DNA of 60,091 bases, taken from positions 1 to 60,091 of the forward strand of contig NZ_SBLC01000020.1 in NCBI RefSeq assembly GCF_004054105.1. Direction: 5' to 3'. The notes below the pieces were generated by a model that had not been told where the DNA came from, made no database searches, and was given only the letters and a program-made list of their open reading frames with translations. Every line of letters starts with the position of its first letter. The first letter of the stretch is position 1. Of this stretch, positions 33,068-42,088 are shown in pieces. A program made the position numbers and the translations under genes. The stretch comes from Falsigemmobacter intermedius (GTDB lineage: Bacteria; Pseudomonadota; Alphaproteobacteria; Rhodobacterales; Rhodobacteraceae).

Positions 33068-35911
33068 TTACCGCGCCAGAAGCGGCGCGAGATAGCGCCC
33101 TGTATGGCTGTCGGGATTGGCGGCAATCTCCTCGGGCGTGCCACTGCCCACGACAATGCCACCGCCCGCACCGCCCTCGGGGCCGATATCGATCACCCAG
33201 TCAGCGGTCTTCACCACATCAAGGTTATGCTCAATCACGACAACCGTATTGCCCTGATCCACCAGCGCGTGAAGGATATCGAGAAGCTTCCGCACATCCT
33301 CAAAATGCAGTCCCGTGGTCGGTTCATCCAGGATATAGAGCGTCCGCCCCGTCGAGCGCCGCGAGAGTTCTTTCGCCAGCTTCACCCGCTGCGCTTCCCC
33401 GCCCGAAAGCGTCGTCGCCTGCTGGCCGATCTTGGCATAGCCCAGACCCACCTGGTTCAGCGCCACCATCTTATCGCGGATCGCCGGCACCGCCTGGAAG
33501 AACTCAGCCCCCTCCTCGCAGGTCATATCAAGAATATCCGCGATGCTCTTGCCCTTGAACTTCACCTCCAGGGTCTCGCGGTTATAGCGCTGCCCCTTGC
33601 AGGTCTCACAGGTCACATAAACATCCGCCAGGAAGTGCATCTCAATCTTGATGACGCCGTCGCCCTGACAGGCCTCACAGCGCCCGCCTTTGATGTTGAA
33701 GGAAAACCGCCCCGGCTTATAGCCCCGCGCCTGAGCCTCCGGCAGACCGGCAAACCAGTTGCGGATCGGATCAAATGCCCCGGTGTAGGTGGCCGGGTTC
33801 GAGCGCGGCGTCCGCCCGATCGGGCGCTGGTCAATATCGATAACCTTATCGAGATGCTCAAAACCGGTGATCGCTTCACAGGGCGCCGGGGTTTCCCGCG
33901 CGCGGTTCAGCTTCACGGCCGCGTTTTTATAAAGCGTCTCAATCGTCAGCGTCGACTTACCGCCCCCCGAAACCCCCGTCACACAAACGAATTTTCCAAG
34001 CGGAAAATCCACCGTCACATCGCGCAGGTTGTTCCCCGAAGCCTTATGAACGGTGACCTTTTTCCCGTTCCCCTTGCGGCGCTCTTTTGGCACCTCAATG
34101 CGGCGGCTGCCCTTCAGATAGGCGCCGGTCACGCTGGCCTCATTGGCCATGATCTCAGCAGGCGTGCCATGGGCCACGACCGATCCGCCATGGACCCCCG
34201 CCCCTGGCCCGATGTCAAAGACGTAATCTGCCTCGCGGATCGCATCCTCGTCATGCTCCACCACCAGAACGGTGTTCCCGGCATCGCGCAGGTTCTTCAG
34301 CGTCTCCAGCAGCCGGTCATTGTCGCGCTGATGCAGCCCGATCGAGGGCTCATCGAGCACATAAAGCACCCCCGTCAGCCCCGAGCCGATCTGGCTCGCC
34401 AGCCGGATCCGCTGACTTTCGCCCCCGGACAGCGTCCCCGAAGCCCGGCTCAGCGTCAGATAATCAAGACCCACATTAACCAGAAACCCAAGACGCTCGC
34501 GGATTTCTTTTACAATCGCCCGCGCAATCTCATGCTTTTGCACCGAAAGCGTCTCCGGCACGCCCTCGATCCACTCCAGCGCACCCCGGATCGACTTCGC
34601 CACCACCTCGCCCACGTGATGCCCTGCGATCTTCACCGCCAAAGCCTCGGGCTTCAGACGATGACCGCCACAGGCCCCACAGGCGCGGTTGTTCTGATAG
34701 CGCTCCATCTCTTCGCGCGACCAGGCGGAATCGGTTTCCCGGTAGCGGCGCTCCATATTGGGGATGACCCCCTCAAAACTGCGCGTCACCTGATAGATCC
34801 GCCCGCCCTCATCATAGCGGAACGGGATCTCCTCGCCCTGCGAGCCAAAGAGGAACAGGTTCTGCACCTTTTCCGGCAGATCCTTCCACTTCTTCTTCAT
34901 GTCAAAGCCGTAGTGCTTCGACAAAGCCTCAATGGTCTGCACGAAATAAGGCGTCTTTGATTTCGCCCAAGGGGCAATCGCCCCCTTCAGAAGCGTCAGG
35001 GTCTGGTCCGGCACAATCAGCCGCTCATCAAAGAAGAGCTCCATCCCCAGGCCGTCGCAAACCGGACAGGCCCCCAGCGGCGCGTTGAAGGAAAAGAGCC
35101 GCGGCTCAATTTCCGGAATGGTGAAGCCCGAAACGGGACAGGCAAATTTTTCCGAAAAAACCAGCCGCTCGCCCTCCCCCTCCGAAGGCGCTGTCTCCAG
35201 AACGGCAATCCCATCGGCCAGGTTCAGCGCCGTGCGCATGGAGTCCGCCAGCCGCACCTCAAGCCCCGCGCGCACGACAATGCGGTCCACGACGACATCA
35301 ATGTTGTGCCGGAACTTCTTATCCAGCTCCGGGACCTCATCGATCTCATAAAACTGCCCGTCAATCTTCAGCCGCTGAAAGCCCCCCTTGCGCAGCTCAA
35401 GGATCTCTTTCTTAAACTCGCCCTTCCGGTCGCGCACCAAAGGCGCCAGCAGATAGCCCCGCGTGCCCTCCGGCAGGGCCATGACCCGGTCGACCATATC
35501 CTGCACCTGCATGGCCTCAATCGGCAGGCCCGTGGCGGGGCTGTAAGGCACCCCCACCCGCGCGAACAGCAGACGCAGATAGTCATAGATCTCGGTCACC
35601 GTCCCCACGGTCGAGCGCGGGTTCTTCGAGGTGGTCTTCTGCTCGATGGAAATCGCCGGGCTCAGGCCCGAAATCCGGTCGACATCCGGCTTTTGCTGCA
35701 TGTCGAGGAACTGCCGTGCATAGGCGCTCAGGCTCTCCACATAGCGCCTTTGCCCTTCGGCATAGATCGTGTCAAAGGCCAGCGAGGATTTCCCCGAGCC
35801 CGACAGCCCGGTGATCACCACCAGCTGGTCGCGCGGGATATCAACATCGATGCCCTTGAGATTATGCTCACGCGCACCACGCACCTCGATGAACTTCTGC
35901 TCGGCCATCAT
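33068..35911 (-). CDS. uvrA: UvrA excinuclease ABC subunit A
   Basis: The 947-residue protein has the duplicated ABC architecture of UvrA. The N-terminal half has Walker [10 protein letters not shown], zinc CxxC pairs (CPVC, CGACGGH) and signature [17 protein letters not shown]. The second half has [24 protein letters not shown] and [16 protein letters not shown] with Walker [13 protein letters not shown]. It scans DNA for lesions with UvrB. The ATG at 35911 and ATG at 35908 are in frame. A large plus-strand frame opposite it is antisense. Confidence 0.96.
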   Translation of the reverse strand: MMAEQKFIEVRGAREHNLKGIDVDIPRDQLVVITGLSGSGKSSLAFDTIYAEGQRRYVESLSAYARQFLDMQQKPDVDRISGLSPAISIEQKTTSKNPRSTVGTVTEIYDYLRLLFARVGVPYSPATGLPIEAMQVQDMVDRVMALPEGTRGYLLAPLVRDRKGEFKKEILELRKGGFQRLKIDGQFYEIDEVPELDKKFRHNIDVVVDRIVVRAGLEVRLADSMRTALNLADGIAVLETAPSEGEGERLVFSEKFACPVSGFTIPEIEPRLFSFNAPLGACPVCDGLGMELFFDERLIVPDQTLTLLKGAIAPWAKSKTPYFVQTIEALSKHYGFDMKKKWKDLPEKVQNLFLFGSQGEEIPFRYDEGGRIYQVTRSFEGVIPNMERRYRETDSAWSREEMERYQNNRACGACGGHRLKPEALAVKIAGHHVGEVVAKSIRGALEWIEGVPETLSVQKHEIARAIVKEIRERLGFLVNVGLDYLTLSRASGTLSGGESQRIRLASQIGSGLTGVLYVLDEPSIGLHQRDNDRLLETLKNLRDAGNTVLVVEHDEDAIREADYVFDIGPGAGVHGGSVVAHGTPAEIMANEASVTGAYLKGSRRIEVPKERRKGNGKKVTVHKASGNNLRDVTVDFPLGKFVCVTGVSGGGKSTLTIETLYKNAAVKLNRARETPAPCEAITGFEHLDKVIDIDQRPIGRTPRSNPATYTGAFDPIRNWFAGLPEAQARGYKPGRFSFNIKGGRCEACQGDGVIKIEMHFLADVYVTCETCKGQRYNRETLEVKFKGKSIADILDMTCEEGAEFFQAVPAIRDKMVALNQVGLGYAKIGQQATTLSGGEAQRVKLAKELSRRSTGRTLYILDEPTTGLHFEDVRKLLDILHALVDQGNTVVVIEHNLDVVKTADWVIDIGPEGGAGGGIVVGSGTPEEIAANPDSHTGRYLAPLLAR

Positions 35912-36026
35912 CACACCCCGGGAATCCTGATCCGCTCAGAGATAAGCACAAATGGGCGCAGCGCAACCGCGAAAAGTGAACAAATAATGAACTAAAGCTC
36001 CGAACATCCTGCCGCAGCCCGTCACT

Positions 36027-36092
36027 TTGGCTTTTAAAAAATACTCCGGGGGTGAGCGGCGCACCCGCGCCGCGAGGGGGCAGCGCCCCCTC
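36027..36092 (-). terminator. Terminator after bdhA with the same tail as at 31227
   Basis: GAGGGGGC and GCCCCCTC form an eight-base-pair stem (36074-36092). After a spacer, the minus strand reads GGAGTATTTTTTAAAAGCC, nearly the same tail as at 31227. It lies between the bdhA stop (36108) and the uvrA start. Confidence 0.65.
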
Positions 36093-36107
36093 TCCCCTCC
36101 CTTCGCC

Positions 36108-36881
36108 TCAAAGCGCCGTCCAGCCACCGTCGACCGAGATGACTGTCCCCGTGATCTGATCCGCCGCGGCCGAGCACAAAAAGGCTGCCGTCCCGCCCAC
36201 CTGCTCCACTGTGGCAAAATCCCCCGAGGGCTGGCGCGCCAGCATGACCTTGCGGATCACCTCTTCGCGTGACATGTCGTGCACTTTCATCTGATCGGGG
36301 ATCTGCTTTTCCACAATCGGCGTCAGCACATAGCCCGGGCAGATCGCATTGCAGGTGATCCCCTGGCCCGCAACCTCCAGGGCGGTGGTTTTCGACAGAC
36401 CGATGATGCCATGTTTGGCCGCGACATAGGCCGATTTAAACGGCGAGGCCGTCAGCCCATGCGCCGAGGAGATATTCACCACCCGCCCCCAGCCCTTCGC
36501 CCGCATCCCCGGCAAAGCGGCCGCTGTGGTGTGAAAGGCCGAAGTCAGATTGATCGCGATGATGCTGTCCCACCGCTCCGTCGGAAATTCGTCGATCGGT
36601 GCGACATATTGGATGCCGGCATTATTGACCAGAATGTCGCAGCCCCCCGCCAGCCCGACGAGCGCACGGGCCTCCTCCGCCTTTGACATATCCGCGCGGA
36701 TATAGCGCGTGCGGATGCCAAACTCCGCAGCCAGCTGATCAGCCAGGGCATGATCTTCCGCGCTGTCGGTAAAAGAGTTCAGCACCAGATCGGCCCCGGC
36801 GCGCGCCAGCTCGCGGGCGATGCCAAGCCCGATCCCCGAGGTGGATCCCGTCACCAGCGCCGTTTTTCCCTGCAGTCCCAT
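36108..36881 (-). CDS. bdhA: 3-hydroxybutyrate dehydrogenase (SDR)
   Basis: This 257-residue short-chain dehydrogenase has the Rossmann motif ALVTGSTSGIGLGIA, NNAG at about residue 90, catalytic Ser/Tyr/Lys (NISSAHGL, SAYVAAKHGI), and the 3-hydroxybutyrate-specific stretch VLTPIVEKQIPDQ. It interconverts D-3-hydroxybutyrate and acetoacetate with NAD, a step in polyhydroxybutyrate turnover. The ATG at 36881 is preceded by GAGGAGGC; the frame upstream is spurious. Residues GDFATVEQVGGTAAFLCS close the fold. Confidence 0.9.
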   Translation of the reverse strand: MGLQGKTALVTGSTSGIGLGIARELARAGADLVLNSFTDSAEDHALADQLAAEFGIRTRYIRADMSKAEEARALVGLAGGCDILVNNAGIQYVAPIDEFPTERWDSIIAINLTSAFHTTAAALPGMRAKGWGRVVNISSAHGLTASPFKSAYVAAKHGIIGLSKTTALEVAGQGITCNAICPGYVLTPIVEKQIPDQMKVHDMSREEVIRKVMLARQPSGDFATVEQVGGTAAFLCSAAADQITGTVISVDGGWTAL

Positions 36882-36945
36882 AGATGCCTCCTCAAGCTCA
36901 CGGCAGGGAGAATACCGTGACCGGGCAGCACCGCCAGCGGGAAAT

Positions 36946-37018
36946 AAAAAAACGCCCGCACGAGGCGGGCGCAAGTCTTGAGGCAGGTTTCATACAGGCA
37001 AGAAACCTATCGAGCAGT
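36946..37018 (-). ncRNA. Candidate small RNA (or bdhA leader) ending in a strong terminator
   Basis: On the minus strand a promoter-like pair TTGGAA (37053-37048) and TATATG (37030-37025) is spaced by 17 bases. The next 73 bases contain a hairpin (AGGTTTC/GAAACCT, 36985-37008) and then a seven-base-pair stem CGCCCGC/GCGGGCG (36953-36971) followed by seven T. No gene on the minus strand lies between the promoter and the terminator, so the terminator has no evident protein-coding transcript to end. It may instead be an attenuator in the 5' leader of bdhA, which starts 65 bases downstream. Confidence 0.45.
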
Positions 37019-37132
37019 GCTTAACATATACGCTCCAAACGCACGGATTCCAACCCAAAAGTTTGCGAAGCCGCGTTTGGGTCGGTATCAGGGGCGCAGG
37101 AGCCTCAGCGGCTCGGGTGAAAAGGGGTGACT

Positions 37133-38962
37133 ATGGCGGGCAAAATCCGGAAGCGACTTGCGATTGCCGCGTTTTTCTCTCTGTTCACGGCGGCTTACCA
37201 GCCTTTGTTCGCAGAGGAAAGTGGCTCTGACGGCTGGCGTCACGGCCTTGCAATGCACGGCGAACCCGCGCTTCCCCTTAATTTTAAGGCGCTCCCCCAG
37301 GTCAACCCTGAGGCCCCGAAGGGCGGCACTCTGGTCATGGGCGAAGGGGGCGGCTTCGATTCCCTTAATCCGTTTTCAACGAGGGGGCGAGCCTCGGCCT
37401 GGATTACGCCGCTGACGGTTGAAACCCTGATGGCGCGGGCCTGGGATGAGCCCTTTTCGGTCTATGGTTTATTGGCCGAATCAGTCCGGACGGATGCGGA
37501 GCGGACATACGCAGAATTTACTCTGCGTGAGAATGCGCGATTCGCGAACGGATCGCCCGTCACCCCCGAGGATGTGATCTGGTCGTTCCACGCCCTGGCA
37601 GAGGCGCATCCGCGCTATCTCACCGCCCACAAAAAGGTGGCCGGCGTGCGCATCACCGGGCCGCGCAGCCTGCGCTTTGACTTCACCGCCCCCGACCGCG
37701 AACTGCCGCTGATCCTTGGCCTGCGCCCGATCCTGAGCCAGGCCGACTGGCAGGGACGCGATCTGACCGCCTCGGGAATGACCGCCCCGCTCGGCTCCGG
37801 CCCCTACCGCGTGGACAGCGTGGACCCCGGCCGTTCGATCACCTTCCGCAAACGCGCGGACTGGTGGGCGAAAGACCTGCCCGTCATGCGCGGGATGCAT
37901 AACCTTGACGAAATCCGCGTCGAATATTTTACCGACAGCTCCGTGATGTTTGAGGCCTTCAAGGCTGGTGCCCTCGATGTCTACCGCGAGCATCAGGCCG
38001 CGCGGTGGCGCTCGGGCTATGATTTTACCCGCGTCACTTCCGGCCAGGTGGTGAAATCCGAGATCCCCCACCAGCGGCCCGCCATGATGACGGGGCTCGT
38101 TTTCAACACCCGCCGCCCCCTCTTCGCTGACGTCCGTCTGCGCCAGGCGCTGATCGAGAGCTTCGGCTTTGAGTTCATCAATCAGACGCTCAACGGCGGC
38201 ACTGAGCCGCGGGCAGGCTCGTGGTTTTACAATTCTGATCTGGCGATGCCCCCCGGCCCGGCCTCACCTCAGACGGAAAACCTGCTTGCGCCCTTCGCAA
38301 AGGATCTGCCCGCAGATGTGCTGGGGGATCTGCGCCTGCCCGCCTCAGACGGCAGCGAGGCGAACCGGGCCGGGCTTCGCCGGGCCATGGCGCTTCTCGA
38401 AGATGCCGGATGGCAGGTGCAGGACGGAGAGCTGCGCAATGCCGATGGCATCCCGTTCCGCTTTGAGATCCTTCTGCCCATGGGCAATGCCGAGATCCGC
38501 GCCGCCGCCACCATCTGGGCGCGCAGCCTGAGCCGCCTTGGCATCACCGCGCAGATCCAGGCCGTTGATGATGCGCAGATGACCGCCAGGCTGCGGGATT
38601 TTGACTTTGATATGACGACACTTCTGCGGGCAAATTCCCTCAGTCCGGGCAATGAGCAGGTGCTTTACTGGGGGTCGGCCAATGCCGATGCGCCGGGCAG
38701 CCGCAATGTCGCAGGCGTGAAAAGCCCTGCGGTGGACGCGCTGATCACGCAGATGCTGACCGCAACCACCCCGGATGATTTCCGCGAGACGGTCCGCGCG
38801 CTGGACCGCGTGCTGATGGCCGGGCGCTATGTCATTCCGCTGTGGTTCGCCGACCGCTCCCGCCTGGCGCATGACAGCGGGCTTGGCTATCCCGCAGACC
38901 GCCTGCCGGTCTATGGCGATGCTGCGGGCTTTCTTCCCGATCTCTGGTGGCGCAACCGCTGA
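37133..38962 (+). CDS. Peptide ABC transporter substrate-binding protein (family 5, YejA-like)
   Basis: This 609-residue product has a signal peptide (MAGKIRKRLAIAAFFSLFTAAYQPLFAEE). The family-5 signature includes GWRHGLAMHG, FKALPQVNPEAPKGGTLVMGEGGGFDSLNPF and PLGSGPYRVDSV, and a C-terminal RYVIPLWFADRSRLAHDSGLGYP. The extended NPEAPKGGTL start and length fit YejA-type oligopeptide-binding proteins. The ATG at 37133 has AAAGGGG upstream. No permease or ATPase genes accompany it here, so the transporter it serves must be encoded elsewhere or it acts alone. Confidence 0.87.
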   Translation: MAGKIRKRLAIAAFFSLFTAAYQPLFAEESGSDGWRHGLAMHGEPALPLNFKALPQVNPEAPKGGTLVMGEGGGFDSLNPFSTRGRASAWITPLTVETLMARAWDEPFSVYGLLAESVRTDAERTYAEFTLRENARFANGSPVTPEDVIWSFHALAEAHPRYLTAHKKVAGVRITGPRSLRFDFTAPDRELPLILGLRPILSQADWQGRDLTASGMTAPLGSGPYRVDSVDPGRSITFRKRADWWAKDLPVMRGMHNLDEIRVEYFTDSSVMFEAFKAGALDVYREHQAARWRSGYDFTRVTSGQVVKSEIPHQRPAMMTGLVFNTRRPLFADVRLRQALIESFGFEFINQTLNGGTEPRAGSWFYNSDLAMPPGPASPQTENLLAPFAKDLPADVLGDLRLPASDGSEANRAGLRRAMALLEDAGWQVQDGELRNADGIPFRFEILLPMGNAEIRAAATIWARSLSRLGITAQIQAVDDAQMTARLRDFDFDMTTLLRANSLSPGNEQVLYWGSANADAPGSRNVAGVKSPAVDALITQMLTATTPDDFRETVRALDRVLMAGRYVIPLWFADRSRLAHDSGLGYPADRLPVYGDAAGFLPDLWWRNR

Positions 38963-39061
38963 TCTTTCCCCTCAGGGGATTGGACCTCTGCCACCGGGGC
39001 ATGCTATAAAACCCTCTGATAACACCGGCATGAAGGCCGGGGACAACCGCAGGCAAAGCAG

Positions 39062-39178
39062 ATGAAATTACTTATTCTCGCCACTCTCGCCGCCCTGACC
39101 CTTGCAGGCTGCAATACCATTGAAGGCGTGGGCCATGACATCTCGGGCGGCGCGCGCCGCGTGGGCACCTGGTTCTGA
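39062..39178 (+). CDS. Entericidin-like small lipoprotein
   Basis: The 38-residue product MKLLILATLAALTLAGCNTI has a lipobox (LAGC) with Cys17 as the lipidated residue. The mature part ends with GHDISGGARRVGTWF, as in entericidin A/B family peptides. In E. coli these form an antidote/toxin pair affecting envelope integrity; here only one is seen. Its start follows the YejA-like gene by about 100 bases. Confidence 0.85.
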   Translation: MKLLILATLAALTLAGCNTIEGVGHDISGGARRVGTWF

Positions 39179-39201
39179 CCCCCTGATCCGGAGCCGCCGC
39201 C

Positions 39202-39906
39202 ATGAGTGCGGAAAAACCCGTCCGCAGGACGGATCGCCTTTATGATCTGATCCAGATCCTGCGCGACGGGCGGCTCCACCGTGCCTCAGAAATGGCCGAT
39301 CGGCTTCAGGTCTCAACCCGGACCATCTGGCGTGACATGGCGACCCTTATGGCCTCGGGCCTGCCGGTCGAGGGCGAGCGCGGCATCGGCTATGTGCTGC
39401 GCGCGCCGATCACCCTGCCCCCGATGATCCTTTCGGGCGATGAGATCGAAGCCCTGCGCCTGGGCGTGCGTCTGGTGGCCCAGGGCGACGACCCGGCGCT
39501 GGCCCGGGCGGCCCGCTCGCTCGCGGGCAAATTCGCCTCCGTCACCCCCGCCCCCGGCAACCCCGAAGACGACGAACTTTTCGGCGTCTCGGCCCGCGCC
39601 TCAGAGCGCGCCCCGGTGCATCTTCCCCTTCTGCGCGAGGCGATCCGCAACCGCGAGCGCGTCACCATCACCTATATCGAGGCCGATGGCTCTGAGAGCC
39701 ACCAGGACATCCGCCCGCTGGAGATGGATCTCACCGGCCGGGTCTGGACCCTGACCGCCTGGTGCGAGCATCGTGCGGGTTTTCGCTCGCTGCGTATCGA
39801 CCGCATCGTCGCACTGACAGGCACCGATGAGACCTTCCCCCGCGAGCCCGGACGCGAGCTTGCGGATTTCCACGCAAGAGAGACGGCTCTCCCCGATGAG
39901 CCGTGA
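39202..39906 (+). CDS. YafY-type HTH/WYL transcriptional regulator
   Basis: The 234-residue product has an N-terminal winged HTH of HTH_11 type (RRTDRLYDLIQILRDGRLHRASEMADRLQVSTRTIWRDMATL). A WYL domain follows, with ITYIEADGSESHQDIRPLEMDLTGRVWTLTAWCEHRAGFRSLRIDRI. WYL domains sense ligands or DNA ends. It is encoded between the entericidin-like gene and pgm. Target and effector are unknown. Confidence 0.88.
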   Translation: MSAEKPVRRTDRLYDLIQILRDGRLHRASEMADRLQVSTRTIWRDMATLMASGLPVEGERGIGYVLRAPITLPPMILSGDEIEALRLGVRLVAQGDDPALARAARSLAGKFASVTPAPGNPEDDELFGVSARASERAPVHLPLLREAIRNRERVTITYIEADGSESHQDIRPLEMDLTGRVWTLTAWCEHRAGFRSLRIDRIVALTGTDETFPREPGRELADFHARETALPDEP

Positions 39907-39963
39907 CATTGGCTCTCAAGCCCGCCACACTTCTTTCGCACTGCTGTCAGCAACGGATATCCC

Positions 39964-41592
39964 ATGACCGGCACTTTCATCACCGCAGGCCCCTTTGAGG
40001 GGCAGAAACCCGGCACCTCGGGCCTGCGCAAAAAGACCGCGCAGTTCAGCGCGCCGCATTATCTGGAGTGCTTCATCCAGGCCACACTGACGGCCGTCGG
40101 CGCAAAGGGAAAGACCCTGGTGCTGGGCGGTGACGGCCGGGCCTTCGGCCGCGAGGCGGCGGCGATCATTCTGCGCATGGCCGCAGCCAATGGTGTGGCA
40201 AAGGTCATCGTCGGGCGCGACGCGCTTTTGTCGACCCCGGCGGCCTCGCATCTCATCCGGCTCCACGGTGCAGATGGCGGGATCATCCTCTCCGCCAGCC
40301 ATAACCCGGGCGGCATGGATGGCGACTTCGGCGTCAAATACAACATCGCCAACGGCGGCCCTGCCCCCGAAAGCGTCACAGCCGAGATCCACGCCGAAAC
40401 CCTGCGCCTGAGCGGCTATCGGATCAGTGCCACCGCCGCGCCGGATCTGACGCAGGAGGGCAGCCACCGCCTGGATGATATGCTCGTTGAGGTGGTGAAC
40501 CCGGTGGCAGATTACGCCGCACTGATGGAAAGCCTGTTCGATTTCAAAGCGATCCGCGCGATGTTCGCCGCCGGTTTCACGATGAAATTTGACGCCATGT
40601 GCGCTGTGACCGGCCCCTATGCGGTCGAGATCCTTGAGCGGCGTCTGGGCGCGGCCCCCGGCACGGTGATGAATGCAACGCCCCTGCCCGATTTCGGCGG
40701 GATGCACCCCGATCCGAACCCGACCTGGGCTGCGGATCTCTACGGCCTGCTGATGGGCCCGGATGCCCCCGATTTCGGCGCAGCCTCTGACGGCGATGGT
40801 GACCGCAATATGGTGGTCGGGCGCGGCATCTATGTGAACCCTTCAGATTCTCTGGCCGTTCTGGCAGCCAATGCCCATCTGGCACCAGGCTATGCGGGCG
40901 GGCTGAAAGGCATCGCGCGTTCGATGCCCACCTCCACGGCAGCGGACCGCGTGGCAAAAGCCCTTGGCATTGAGGCGCATGAGACGCCGACGGGCTGGAA
41001 ATTCTTCGGAAATCTGCTCGATGCGGGCCGTATCACCCTCTGCGGCGAGGAAAGCTTCGGCACCGGCTCAGACCATGTGCGCGAGAAAGACGGCCTCTGG
41101 GCGGTGCTTTTGTGGCTCAATATCCTGGCCGTGACCGGGCGCAGCGTGCGGGAGCTGATGGAGGATCACTGGCAGCGCTTCGGCCGCACCTTCTACTCAC
41201 GCCATGACTATGAAGCCCTTCCCGTCGCCCCCGCTGAGGCGGTGATGGCCGGTCTGCGCCAAAGCCTCTCCGGCCTGCCCGGAACGGTCGTCGGTGACAC
41301 CTCGGTGACCTTGGCCGATGACTTCGCCTATCACGATCCGGTCGACGGCTCGGAAAGCCGCTCCCAGGGGCTGCGGGTGGTTTTTGCCAATGGGGCCCGC
41401 TTTGTGCTGCGCCTCTCGGGCACCGGGACCGAAGGCGCAACGCTGCGGCTTTATCTCGAGCAGCACAGCGACTCCCCCGCTGATTTTGCCCGCGATCCGC
41501 AGGAGGCGCTTTCGGCCGTCATCGCCGCCGCCGATCAGCTGGCTAAGATCACCAGCCTGACCGGCCGCCCTGCAGCCGATGTCGTGACCTGA
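39964..41592 (+). CDS. pgm: Alpha-D-glucose phosphate phosphoglucomutase
   Basis: The 542-residue protein contains the active-site serine loop ILSASHNPGGMDGDFG, the metal-binding DGDGDRNMVVG, the sugar loop CGEESFGTGSDH and the phosphate loop near RLSGTGTEGATLRLY. The length and PGTSGLRKKT start match the glucose-specific enzyme that interconverts glucose 1- and 6-phosphate. It lies upstream of the nucleotide-sugar dehydratase gene and may supply its sugar phosphate precursors. Confidence 0.95.
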   Translation: MTGTFITAGPFEGQKPGTSGLRKKTAQFSAPHYLECFIQATLTAVGAKGKTLVLGGDGRAFGREAAAIILRMAAANGVAKVIVGRDALLSTPAASHLIRLHGADGGIILSASHNPGGMDGDFGVKYNIANGGPAPESVTAEIHAETLRLSGYRISATAAPDLTQEGSHRLDDMLVEVVNPVADYAALMESLFDFKAIRAMFAAGFTMKFDAMCAVTGPYAVEILERRLGAAPGTVMNATPLPDFGGMHPDPNPTWAADLYGLLMGPDAPDFGAASDGDGDRNMVVGRGIYVNPSDSLAVLAANAHLAPGYAGGLKGIARSMPTSTAADRVAKALGIEAHETPTGWKFFGNLLDAGRITLCGEESFGTGSDHVREKDGLWAVLLWLNILAVTGRSVRELMEDHWQRFGRTFYSRHDYEALPVAPAEAVMAGLRQSLSGLPGTVVGDTSVTLADDFAYHDPVDGSESRSQGLRVVFANGARFVLRLSGTGTEGATLRLYLEQHSDSPADFARDPQEALSAVIAAADQLAKITSLTGRPAADVVT

Positions 41593-41740
41593 CTTTTGGG
41601 CCAGGGGCGGGGCCATGACCTTGTTGTGCAACCCGCCCCGGCAAGGTCTCACGCATGGGAGGTGACCGGTAAAGCGTCCCTTAAGGGCGAAGCCTGAAGC
41701 CGTCCGCTCTCGCGCAAAGAACCGGCAATCCCCCACTGAC

Positions 41741-41765
41741 GCGTTGAGCCTGCATGGCTCAACGC
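41741..41765. repeat. Perfect hairpin in the 484-base gap after pgm
   Basis: GCGTTGAGCC and GGCTCAACGC pair perfectly over ten bases around TGCAT. No T-run follows on either strand. It is the only strong structure in the interval 41593-42088, which otherwise shows no gene that I recognise. A duplicated GCGTCATG lies about 20 bases downstream. It may be a terminator-like element or a binding site. Confidence 0.45.
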
Positions 41766-42088
41766 TGACCTGTTGCGACAGCGTCATGGCGTCATGCGCG
41801 GGGCGACCCGCCTGCCTTTCCCGGGTGCCGCGATGCAGCCCGTGACTTTTCCACACTTCTCAGAAGGCAGAAAACCCTGCCATCAACTGTCAGGCTGACG
41901 AACAGCACAGATCTCAGATTTCCGGGCACCGGAGAGTGCCTGGCGCGCCGCTACAACCCCAACGGGATACCTCTGCCCTAACACCACCTTAACCCTTCAT
42001 TAAGTCTCAGCGCCTATTCTGAGACGGTGTCAGAGATGAGCCTTCTGAGGGTGGTTGATTTGGGGTATCAGGGACAGTGCAGGCGGTG

